Program-made: the position numbers and the translations under genes | Shown: piece by piece, positions 1 through 5,220 of the stretch | How positions within the stretch are numbered: the stretch's first letter is position 1 | Layout: every line of letters starts with the position of its first letter | The notes under the pieces: model-generated | The model's input: the letters and a program-made list of their open reading frames with translations, nothing else | Told to the model about the DNA's origin: nothing | Databases searched by the model: none | Assembly (NCBI GenBank): GCA_021647805.1 | Contig: JAKITZ010000178.1 | Coordinates: forward strand, 1-5,220 | Length of the DNA: 5,220 nucleotides | Direction: 5' to 3' | Source of the DNA: Robiginitomaculum sp. | GTDB taxonomy: Bacteria; Pseudomonadota; Alphaproteobacteria; Caulobacterales; Maricaulaceae

Positions 1-742
1 CCCCGCAATAAGCACATGTGGTTTTTACCACCCGATCAGGTAGTCCGTGTTCAATTACTGTATTTTCCATCAAAGTAGCGGTGGGACACGCCGCCACACA
101 CGCGCCGCATGAAACACACTCCGAAGTGAAAAAATCAGTATTACCTGCGGCAATAACGGCATCAAACCCGCGCCCGGCCACAGTTAACGCCAATGTACCT
201 TGCACTTCGTAACAGGCTCTAACGCATCTGGCACAAACAATACACTTTGCCGGATCAAAGGTGAAATACGGATTGGAAGTGTCCTTAGTAGCCGAAAGAT
301 GGTTTTCACCTTGGCGATCATAGCGCACATCACGCAAACCAACGCGCCCAGCCATATCTTGTAATTCACAATCACCATTGGCTGAACAGGTAAGGCAATC
401 CAACGGGTGATCAGAGATATAAAGTTCCATCACTGAACGACGCAATTTAGCCAATTTCGCAGTTTCAGTTTGTACTTTCATACCGTCACGTACCGGCGTA
501 GTACATGATGAAGGCGTGCCTTTTACTCCTTCGATTTCCACCAGACACAAACGACATGACCCAAGGGCTTTAAGGCTTTCAGTGGCACAAAGCGACGGAA
601 TATCAAGTCCAGCCAACCGAGCCGCCCGTAAAACACTAGTTCCTTCGGGAACAGTAATTTCTACTCCGTCAATGTTTACCTGCACACTGTTTTTGCTGCA
701 ACTTGGCGGAGTTCCCAAATCAATATACTGCTCGATACTCAT
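1..742 (-). CDS. fdsA: NAD-dependent formate dehydrogenase, alpha (catalytic) subunit, N-terminal 247 residues
   Basis: This is the 5' part of the molybdenum-containing catalytic subunit of a cytoplasmic formate dehydrogenase; the gene runs off the left edge. What is visible is the electron-transfer module. Residues about 20-95 are a 2Fe-2S ferredoxin-like domain with Cys52, Cys63, Cys66 and Cys80, spaced as in NuoG. It is followed by a His-Cys3 4Fe-4S motif (His112, Cys116, Cys119, Cys125), then two ferredoxin-type 4Fe-4S motifs (Cys167/170/173/177 and Cys209/212/215/219). The last residues, a TTCAYCG motif (Cys243, Cys246), begin the 4Fe-4S/bis-MGD catalytic domain. The formate-binding Cys or Sec lies outside the window. 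The family is about 900-980 residues long, so roughly three quarters is missing. The ATG at 742 overlaps the fdsB stop by one base (TAATG), and an AAGG lies 10 bases upstream. The gene order fdsG-fdsB-fdsA and this N-terminal layout separate it from respiratory FdnG/FdoG and from plain FdhF. NuoG is the other paralogue considered. Confidence 0.95.
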   Translation of the reverse strand, partial: MSIEQYIDLGTPPSCSKNSVQVNIDGVEITVPEGTSVLRAARLAGLDIPSLCATESLKALGSCRLCLVEIEGVKGTPSSCTTPVRDGMKVQTETAKLAKLRRSVMELYISDHPLDCLTCSANGDCELQDMAGRVGLRDVRYDRQGENHLSATKDTSNPYFTFDPAKCIVCARCVRACYEVQGTLALTVAGRGFDAVIAAGNTDFFTSECVSCGACVAACPTATLMENTVIEHGLPDRVVKTTCAYCG

Positions 743-2286
743 TAGGATTTAGCCTTAATATCTTCGGCGAAATCTTCTGGCCAATAGCGCATCAATGATT
801 GCACTGGAATTGGTGTCATCGCCCCCATAGCGCAGGCTGAACCCTCAATCATCACTTCACAAAGATCATCGATCAGCGATTTATCTATTTGTTCAGCACC
901 TAACAATTCATAACCTCTTATAGAGCCAATGCGACATGGCGTACATTTACCACAGCTTTCTTCGGCGCAAAACTCAAAGGCGTATTTCGCCTGTTCACGC
1001 ATATTAATTGACGAGCCGTATATCACAATTCCGCCATGGCCGATACCGGCACCAATCGCCGCAAATTCCTCATAGCCAGTTAGCGTATCAAACAACTCCG
1101 GTGGCAGGTACGCCCCCAATGGCCCACCAACCTGCACCGCTCTTATTTTTGAGCCATCTTTGGTGCCGCCAGCAAAATCATCGACTACCTTTTGCAAACT
1201 AACTCCAAATGGCAATTCAACTAATCCGCCTTTGGCGACATTACCGGCCAATTGAAATGGCAAAGTCCCAGTCGATCTGCCAATTCCAAGGCTTGCATGC
1301 CAATCACCACCTTTGGCCAAAATATCAGGAACAGCGCAAAGAGTAATGACGTTATTTATTACTGTCGGTTGTCCAAACAGACCAGCAATCGCCGGCAATG
1401 GCGGCTTTGAGCGCACAATTCCGGGCTTGCCCTCAAGACTTTCCAACAGAGCCGTTTCTTCACCGCAAACATAAGAACCAGCACCGACAAAAACCTCCAT
1501 ATTAAACGTTTTGCCTGAGCCTTGAATATTCTTGCCTAACCAATTTTCTGCTTCAGCCATTTCAATAGCTGCCCGCATCATTTTCACTGCAAATGGATAC
1601 TCAGAGCGCAAATAAATCACCCCCTGCTCTGCCCGAACCGCAAGGCCAGCGATGATCATTCCTTCGATCAGCCGAAATGGGTCACCCTCCATGATAAGCC
1701 GATCAGAAAACGTACCGCTATCGCCTTCATCAGCATTACAAACAATATGTTTTATCGCTCCGGCAGTATCCAATACCGTTTGCCACTTAATGCCGGTAGG
1801 AAAACCGGCACCGCCGCGGCCTCGCAAACCAGAGCGTGTTACTTGCTCAACAATTTGAGCGGGCGAGATTTGCAAAGCTTTGCGCAATCCAATAAAACCA
1901 CCAGAGTCTTGAAATTCGCCTAAACTTAGCGGATCAATAATTCCACAACGGTTAAAAATCACCCGTTGCTGTTCGGCCAACCATGGAATTTCTTCAGTTT
2001 GCCCTAATGCTTTTTCGTGGTCACCACCGTTCAAAAACCCTGCTTCGAAAAGACTGTTCACATCAGTTGCCTTCACATTGCCATAGGCCACACGCCCGGC
2101 ATTTGTTTGCACTTCCAACAAAGTTTCAGCCCAGCACATTCCTCGTGAACCATTGCGAATAATTTCTATTGAGGTATTGCGAATTTCAGCCTGCTTTTGC
2201 AGCTCTTTGACCAATTCACCAGCCCCCAACGCAATAGCTAACATGTCGCCGGGAACAAAAATGCGGGTTACGGCATTCGCGCTCAT
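742..2286 (-). CDS. fdsB: NAD-dependent formate dehydrogenase, beta subunit (NuoF-like diaphorase)
   Basis: This 514-residue subunit carries FMN, one 4Fe-4S cluster and the NAD site, and hands electrons from formate oxidation to NAD+. Residues 1 to about 90 form a degenerate thioredoxin/NuoE-like domain that keeps only one cysteine (Cys51), so it probably binds no cluster. The rest matches the NuoF/HoxF 51-kDa family: the NADH-binding GRGGAGFPTG at 156-165, the FMN-binding CNADEGDSGTF at 183-193, a second nucleotide motif GAGSYVCGEETALLESLEGK at 268-287, and the 4Fe-4S ligands Cys445, Cys448, Cys451 (in ESCGKCTPCR) and Cys485 (in SACAMGAM). The stretch between Cys451 and Cys485 is a few residues shorter than in complex I NuoF. 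Full length is typical for FdsB. The ATG overlaps the fdsG stop by four bases (ATGA), which suggests translational coupling. HoxF of NAD-reducing hydrogenase is the main alternative, but the neighbour encoding FdsA settles the call. Confidence 0.96.
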   Translation of the reverse strand: MSANAVTRIFVPGDMLAIALGAGELVKELQKQAEIRNTSIEIIRNGSRGMCWAETLLEVQTNAGRVAYGNVKATDVNSLFEAGFLNGGDHEKALGQTEEIPWLAEQQRVIFNRCGIIDPLSLGEFQDSGGFIGLRKALQISPAQIVEQVTRSGLRGRGGAGFPTGIKWQTVLDTAGAIKHIVCNADEGDSGTFSDRLIMEGDPFRLIEGMIIAGLAVRAEQGVIYLRSEYPFAVKMMRAAIEMAEAENWLGKNIQGSGKTFNMEVFVGAGSYVCGEETALLESLEGKPGIVRSKPPLPAIAGLFGQPTVINNVITLCAVPDILAKGGDWHASLGIGRSTGTLPFQLAGNVAKGGLVELPFGVSLQKVVDDFAGGTKDGSKIRAVQVGGPLGAYLPPELFDTLTGYEEFAAIGAGIGHGGIVIYGSSINMREQAKYAFEFCAEESCGKCTPCRIGSIRGYELLGAEQIDKSLIDDLCEVMIEGSACAMGAMTPIPVQSLMRYWPEDFAEDIKAKS

Positions 2287-2747
2287 GATCTAATACCGCT
2301 AAGAATTTTGTCGATCTTTGCTTCATCTAATTCGGCCACAGGATTACCATCGAACTCCGCCGCTGGCCCATTAGCGCAAAGCCCAAGGCAATATACTGGC
2401 TCTAGGCTTATTTGGCCATCAGAACTGGTTTGACCCAAAGCAATACCGGTTTTAGTGGTTACGAGCTTGGTGATCTTTTTGCTGCCTACCGCCTGACAGC
2501 TTTCAGCTTGGCAAATACGTAAAACATGTTCTGCCGGCGCAGAATCGCGAAAATCACTGTAATATTGGATTGTCCCGTAAACTTCGGCTTTTGAGCGCAA
2601 GAAAGCTTTGGCCAATGGTGCAATCGACGCATCGTCAATATATCCAAAATTATCAACTAATTGTCGCAAAGCACTGGTTAGAACTTGGCCATTTTTGGCG
2701 CAGTCCGCAATTATTTGCAAAGCATGCTGATCATTCCAATCGTGCAT
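2283..2747 (-). CDS. fdsG: NAD-dependent formate dehydrogenase, gamma subunit (NuoE-like 2Fe-2S protein)
   Basis: This 154-residue thioredoxin-fold protein belongs to the NuoE/24-kDa family and supplies a 2Fe-2S cluster next to the FMN of FdsB in the soluble formate dehydrogenase. The four cluster ligands are visible as Cys79-x4-Cys84 (in RICQAESCQAVGS) and Cys120-x3-Cys124 (in YCLGLCANGPA). The N-terminal 60 residues are the usual helical segment of the family. Length is normal. The start is secure because an in-frame TAA (2748-2750) directly precedes the ATG, and there is no later in-frame Met. The ribosome binding site is weak (GGA, 8 bases upstream). It is the first gene of the fds operon and overlaps fdsB by four bases. 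A HoxE or NuoE identity is less likely given the following FdsB and FdsA. Confidence 0.95.
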   Translation of the reverse strand: MHDWNDQHALQIIADCAKNGQVLTSALRQLVDNFGYIDDASIAPLAKAFLRSKAEVYGTIQYYSDFRDSAPAEHVLRICQAESCQAVGSKKITKLVTTKTGIALGQTSSDGQISLEPVYCLGLCANGPAAEFDGNPVAELDEAKIDKILSGIRS

Positions 2748-2780
2748 TTAATAAGTCCAAGCCACCCAAACGACATAACT

Positions 2781-2810
2781 ATAATGCACACAGAATACTG
2801 TATGTGACAA
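2781..2810 (-). promoter_or_regulatory. candidate sigma-70 promoter of the fds operon
   Basis: Read on the minus strand, TTGTCA (2810-2805, five of six matches to the -35 consensus) is separated by 18 bases from CATTAT (2786-2781, four of six matches to the -10). Transcription would start near 2774, giving a leader of about 27 bases before the fdsG ATG. The match is moderate and was made by eye. A shifted -10 (TATAGT) has too long a spacer of 21 bases. Confidence 0.4.
2787..2804. promoter_or_regulatory. imperfect inverted repeat filling the fds promoter spacer, possible operator
   Basis: CACACAG (2787-2793) and CTGTATG (2798-2804) are inverted repeats with one mismatch in seven around the 4-base centre AATA. 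The dyad occupies exactly the 18 bases between the candidate -35 and -10 of fds. A regulator bound here could control formate dehydrogenase expression. Known fds operons can be controlled by a LysR-type regulator (FdsR), but the site does not clearly match a T-N11-A LysR box, so the regulator is unknown. A chance palindrome of this length is possible. Confidence 0.3.
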
Positions 2811-2844
2811 ATATAAATCTACTAAGCCAAAATGTCGCAGATGT

Positions 2845-2878
2845 TTGATTTGATCTTTTGGCAATTGCCTACTATCTT
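2845..2878 (+). promoter_or_regulatory. candidate promoter region of the moa operon
   Basis: Two overlapping weak sigma-70 matches lie here: TTGATC (2850-2855) with a 17-base spacer to TATCTT (2873-2878), and TTGATT (2845-2850) with a 19-base spacer to TACTAT (2870-2875). Each has four of six matches at both elements. Either would start transcription near 2882-2886, at the 5' edge of the structured moaA leader, which is the main reason to favour this position. Confidence 0.35.
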
Positions 2879-2884
2879 ACCTCT

Positions 2885-3010
2885 ATTACTTCCGAAGCTT
2901 AAAAACCTTCGCCTGTTTGGGCATGGCTTTTAAGACAGTGGCGATTGTCGTCACCGGGTATTGATTGAGTGGAAACACCAATACCTCCCGCAATTGGAAA
3001 GGAAAGTGAT
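2885..3010 (+). promoter_or_regulatory. candidate molybdenum cofactor (Moco) riboswitch in the moaA leader
   Basis: The roughly 125-base leader of moaA can form three consecutive hairpins. The first pairs CTTAAAA (2898-2904) with TTTTAAG (2928-2934), with CC/GG and an apical GCC/GGC pairing inside. The second pairs GTGGCGA (2938-2944) with TCGTCAC (2948-2954), including one G-U, around a 3-base loop. The third pairs GGTATTG (2957-2963) with CAATACC (2979-2985), has a one-sided ATTGA bulge, and is capped by GTG-GAAA-CAC, a GNRA tetraloop. An outer helix can pair ATTACTTCC (2885-2893) with GGAAAGTGAT (3001-3010), with one bulge and one G-U, covering the moaA ribosome binding site and start codon. 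Moco riboswitches are known upstream of moaA in proteobacteria, are of similar size, use a GNRA tetraloop and often act on translation. The helices were found by eye, and the family consensus is compared from memory. Confidence 0.7.
2998..3003 (+). promoter_or_regulatory. ribosome binding site of moaA (start-deciding)
   Basis: AAAGGA lies five bases before the ATG at 3009 and eight before the ATG at 3012. The open frame extends further upstream to a TTG at 2961, but this site and the family N-terminus place the start here. The same bases are the 3' arm of the possible outer helix of the leader, and can alternatively pair with CCTCC at 2984-2988. Confidence 0.75.
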
Positions 3011-3983
3011 GATGCGCGATACCTATGGTCGTGACTTTTCGTATTTACGTTTGTCTGTGACAGATGTCTGTAATTTTTCTTGTTCTTATTGCCTGCCTGA
3101 TGGGTTTCGCAAAAAGCCCGGCCCCAGTTTTATGGCTCTTGGTGAAATTCGACGGCTAGCCACAGCATTTGCAGCGCTTGGCATGTGGAAAATTCGCATT
3201 ACTGGCGGCGAGCCAACTTTGCGCAAAGATTTTACCGATATTGTACGCACCCTAAAAGCCATAGACGGGGTAAAACTATTAGCCACCACCACTAATGGCT
3301 ATAAATTAGCCCAAAATGCACAAAAGTGGCGTGATGCCGGACTTGATGCAATTAACATCTCAATCGACAGTTTTGACGCCAACACCTTTCATGAATTAAC
3401 TGGTCATGACCGCTTGGGTCAAGTGATGGACGGGGTCGAGGCTTGCCTTGCAGCAGGATACAAATCGGTTAAATTAAACGCGGTGTTGCTCAAAGAAATT
3501 AACGATCAAAGTTTGGGAGCATTCCTTGATTTCATCAAAACCCGTCCAGTAAGCATAAGGTTTATCGAATTGATGCGAACTGGCGATAATGCTGAATACT
3601 TCAAAAAGCACCATTTGCCGGCCAGCCATATTACCGAGCAATTGCAAACTGTTGGTTGGGTACAAAAAACCCGTGAAATTGGTGCTGGGCCGGCGCAAGA
3701 ATATGTGCATGGTGATTTTGCCGGACGCATCGGTCTTATCGCCCCTTACTCCAAAGATTTTTGCGCCACTTGCAATCGTTTGCGAGTATCAGCCCGTGGA
3801 AATTTACATTTATGTCTATTTTCCGAGCATGGTATTTCTTTTCGACATTTCTTGCAAAGTGATGACGACATACCAGCATTACAAGAATTTGTTCGCAAAA
3901 GTCTTACCATCAAAAAAGCCACGCATTTCCTGCATGAGGGCTTGAGCGGTGGTACGCAAAAACTAGCTGATATCGGAGGATAA
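3009..3983 (+). CDS. moaA: GTP 3',8-cyclase MoaA (radical SAM, molybdopterin biosynthesis)
   Basis: This enzyme converts GTP to 3',8-cyclo-7,8-dihydro-GTP, the first step of molybdenum cofactor synthesis. Numbered from the ATG at 3009 (324 residues), the radical SAM motif is Cys21-x3-Cys25-x2-Cys28 within LRLSVTDVCNFSCSYC, followed by the SAM-contacting TGGEP at 65-69. The second, substrate-binding 4Fe-4S cluster is Cys252-x2-Cys255-x13-Cys269. The protein ends in Gly-Gly, the conserved C-terminal pair that MoaA needs for activity. Length matches the family (about 320-340). An upstream TTG at 2961 would add 16 residues (MIEWKHQYLP...) that do not look like MoaA and lie in the structured leader, so I reject it. 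The second ATG at 3012 is an equally possible start. It is the first gene of the moa operon, one base before moaCB, and probably under riboswitch control. Confidence 0.96.
   Translation: MMRDTYGRDFSYLRLSVTDVCNFSCSYCLPDGFRKKPGPSFMALGEIRRLATAFAALGMWKIRITGGEPTLRKDFTDIVRTLKAIDGVKLLATTTNGYKLAQNAQKWRDAGLDAINISIDSFDANTFHELTGHDRLGQVMDGVEACLAAGYKSVKLNAVLLKEINDQSLGAFLDFIKTRPVSIRFIELMRTGDNAEYFKKHHLPASHITEQLQTVGWVQKTREIGAGPAQEYVHGDFAGRIGLIAPYSKDFCATCNRLRVSARGNLHLCLFSEHGISFRHFLQSDDDIPALQEFVRKSLTIKKATHFLHEGLSGGTQKLADIGG
3975..3980 (+). promoter_or_regulatory. ribosome binding site of moaCB (decides a TTG start)
   Basis: GGAGGA, a strong Shine-Dalgarno match, lies four bases before the TTG at 3985. It is formed by the last two codons of moaA (GGA GGA), which encode its terminal Gly-Gly. 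It supports TTG over the next in-frame ATG at 4018, which would cut into the MoaC N-terminus. Confidence 0.8.
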
Positions 3984-3984
3984 A

Positions 3985-5004
3985 TTGAGCGAATTATTCG
4001 GAAAATCTGCCTTTCACATGGCCGATGTTGGCGGTAAAACCCCAAGCAATCGCCGCGCATTGGCTATGGGTAGGGTATTTGTTGGCCAACATGCCTTTGC
4101 ACATATCGCTGCGGGAACCCTGCCCAAAGGTGATGTATTGAAAATCGCCGAAATTGCCGGCATTTCAGGTGCCAAGAAAACCTCCGATATAATCCCTCTT
4201 TGCCACCCTTTGCCGTTGGAACATGTGGCAATACGACTGGTGTTAGAGCCAGACACCCATTCGGTGGCAGTTTATGCTTTGGTTGCCTGTTTTGATAAAA
4301 CCGGTGTCGAAATGGAAGCTTTAAGCGCAGTAAGTGCCAGCCTTTTGACCCTATATGATCTCACCAAGCCAGTGGAACCTGCTTTGACCATTTCTGACAT
4401 TTCGCTTCTGCTTAAAGAAGGTGGCAAAAAAGGTCGTTGGGTACGTCCCGAAGGACTTCCAGACGCAGTAGCTGAATTTGCAAAAACCCCTGCGGCAAAA
4501 CCGTTGCAAGGGGTAAATTGCGCGGTGATTACCCTGTCTGATCGGGCATCTGACGGTACCTATAAAGATTTATCCGGCCCAACTTTGGCTGAGAAACTAA
4601 CAGATATGGGAGCAATTATAATATCGCAAAAAGTGCTGCCCGACGACCAACAACAATTAGAGAAAAACTTAACTGACTTGTGTTCTGGCCAAACAGTGGA
4701 ATTGATAATGACCACTGGCGGCACCGGATTAACCGCTCGTGACATTACCCCAGAAGCGATTTCCGCAGTGATTGAAAAACCTGCTCCCGGCTTTGGTGAA
4801 GTATTACGTAGCGCCAGCGCCAGAACCATATCCACTGCATGGTTAAGCCGATCCATAGCCGGCGTTTGCCAGCAGACCTTGATCGTATCATTACCCGGCT
4901 CGCCAAAAGCAATCGGCGAATGTTTGCAAATCATGTCACCGTTTATTGGTCATGCAGTGCGCTTGGCCAGCGGTAAAAGTCATTTGGGCGGTGGCTCCCG
5001 ATGA
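3985..5004 (+). CDS. moaCB: bifunctional molybdopterin biosynthesis protein, MoaC domain fused to MoaB/MogA domain
   Basis: This 339-residue protein joins two enzymes of the pathway. Residues 1 to about 160 are MoaC, cyclic pyranopterin monophosphate synthase, which turns the MoaA product into cPMP. The residues equivalent to the E. coli active site are present: Lys48, His74 (IPLCHPL), Glu109 and Glu111 (TGVEMEAL), Asp125 and Lys128 (YDLTK), and Lys144. After a short Ala/Pro/Lys-rich linker (about 165-175), residues 176-339 form a MoaB/MogA domain, which adenylylates molybdopterin before metal insertion. It shows SDRASDG (185-191), LPDD (218-221), TTGGTG (243-248) with Asp253, PGFGE (268-272) and LPGSPKA (303-309). 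The SDRAS.G.Y.D motif is MogA-like, and the C-terminus ending in SHLGGG is more like MoaB. Such MoaC/MoaB fusions are known. The start is TTG with a strong ribosome binding site. The stop overlaps moeA by four bases. Confidence 0.93.
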   Translation: MSELFGKSAFHMADVGGKTPSNRRALAMGRVFVGQHAFAHIAAGTLPKGDVLKIAEIAGISGAKKTSDIIPLCHPLPLEHVAIRLVLEPDTHSVAVYALVACFDKTGVEMEALSAVSASLLTLYDLTKPVEPALTISDISLLLKEGGKKGRWVRPEGLPDAVAEFAKTPAAKPLQGVNCAVITLSDRASDGTYKDLSGPTLAEKLTDMGAIIISQKVLPDDQQQLEKNLTDLCSGQTVELIMTTGGTGLTARDITPEAISAVIEKPAPGFGEVLRSASARTISTAWLSRSIAGVCQQTLIVSLPGSPKAIGECLQIMSPFIGHAVRLASGKSHLGGGSR

Positions 5005-5220
5005 TTTCTTACCAAGAAAGCCTGGCACTGATCAAAACTGCTACAGATGATTTTCATCTGGAAACAGAACTTTGCGATCTCGATCATCTATTAGGCCGAG
5101 TTTTGGCTGAAGCTATCACCTCGCCTGCTGATTTGCCCGGGTTTGATAATTCAGCAATGGACGGTTTTGCCATGAAAGCAAACGCCACAGAGGAACTGAT
5201 TGACCTAGAAGTGCAGGATA
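5001..5220 (+). CDS. moeA: molybdopterin molybdenumtransferase MoeA, N-terminal 73 residues
   Basis: The gene begins with an ATG overlapping the moaCB stop (ATGA) and runs off the right edge, so only 73 of about 400 residues are visible. They match the MoeA N-terminus: the helix starting SYQESLALI, then LGRVLAEAI at 31-39, and the family signature PGFDNSAMDGFA at 46-57. MoeA inserts molybdate into adenylylated molybdopterin, using the product of the MoaB/MogA domain encoded just upstream. GGTGG at 4990-4994, six bases before the ATG, can serve as ribosome binding site. The gephyrin-type catalytic domain and C-terminal domains lie beyond the window. Confidence 0.93.
   Translation, partial: MISYQESLALIKTATDDFHLETELCDLDHLLGRVLAEAITSPADLPGFDNSAMDGFAMKANATEELIDLEVQD

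Noticed and set aside
184..378. Open frame of 64 codons on the minus strand inside fdsA
   Set aside because: It is an out-of-frame shadow of the ferredoxin region of FdsA, which reads through continuously with all cysteines.
2844..2855. Tandem TTTGAT repeats near the moaA promoter as an FNR or ModE site
   Set aside because: The two TTGAT units are in the same orientation, not the inverted TTGAT-N4-ATCAA of FNR, and no TATAT-type ModE palindrome is visible.
2898..2934. Hairpin CTTAAAA/TTTTAAG as an intrinsic terminator between the divergent operons
   Set aside because: The outer stem is AT-rich and is not followed by a T-tract on either strand, and neither operon ends there.
2961..3008. Extending MoaA upstream to the in-frame TTG at 2961
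   Set aside because: The 16 extra residues have no family support, the TTG has no ribosome binding site, and the stretch is part of the GAAA-capped hairpin. AAAGGA five bases before the ATG at 3009 fits far better.
3589..3945. 118-codon open frame inside moaA on the same strand
   Set aside because: It lies wholly within moaA in another frame, across conserved cluster-binding codons, and has no recognisable product.

Overview
The window is an ordinary-looking chromosomal stretch from a bacterium, most likely a proteobacterium (FdsGBA-type NAD-linked formate dehydrogenase, moderate base composition, tightly overlapping genes). Nothing in the sequence fixes the genus. It holds two divergent operons that share one roughly 260-base control region, and both are cut by the window edges.

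Left operon, minus strand, reading from about 2780 down to 1: fdsG, fdsB, then the first 247 codons of fdsA. These are the 2Fe-2S subunit, the FMN/NAD/4Fe-4S subunit and the molybdenum catalytic subunit of a cytoplasmic NAD+-dependent formate dehydrogenase. The genes overlap by 4 bases (fdsG/fdsB) and 1 base (fdsB/fdsA). Together they oxidise formate to CO2, passing electrons from the bis-MGD site in FdsA along iron-sulfur clusters to FMN and NAD+ in FdsB.

Control region, 2748-3008: on the fds side there is a candidate promoter whose 18-base spacer is exactly filled by an imperfect inverted repeat. On the other side there is a weak candidate promoter, then a leader of about 125 bases that can fold into three consecutive hairpins, one capped by a GAAA tetraloop. 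Its outer arms can pair across the moaA ribosome binding site. This looks like a molybdenum cofactor (Moco) riboswitch.

Right operon, plus strand, from 3009 to the right edge: moaA, a moaC-moaB/mogA fusion, and the first 73 codons of moeA. These genes make molybdopterin from GTP (MoaA, MoaC domain) and prepare it for molybdate insertion (MoaB/MogA domain, MoeA). MoaD, MoaE, MoeB and the MGD-forming MobA are not in view. The layout puts a molybdoenzyme back to back with the pathway for its cofactor. No mobile element, tRNA, rRNA, CRISPR array or clear intrinsic terminator was seen. I found no wholly new system. The leader RNA of moaA and the fds promoter dyad are the best places for a second look.
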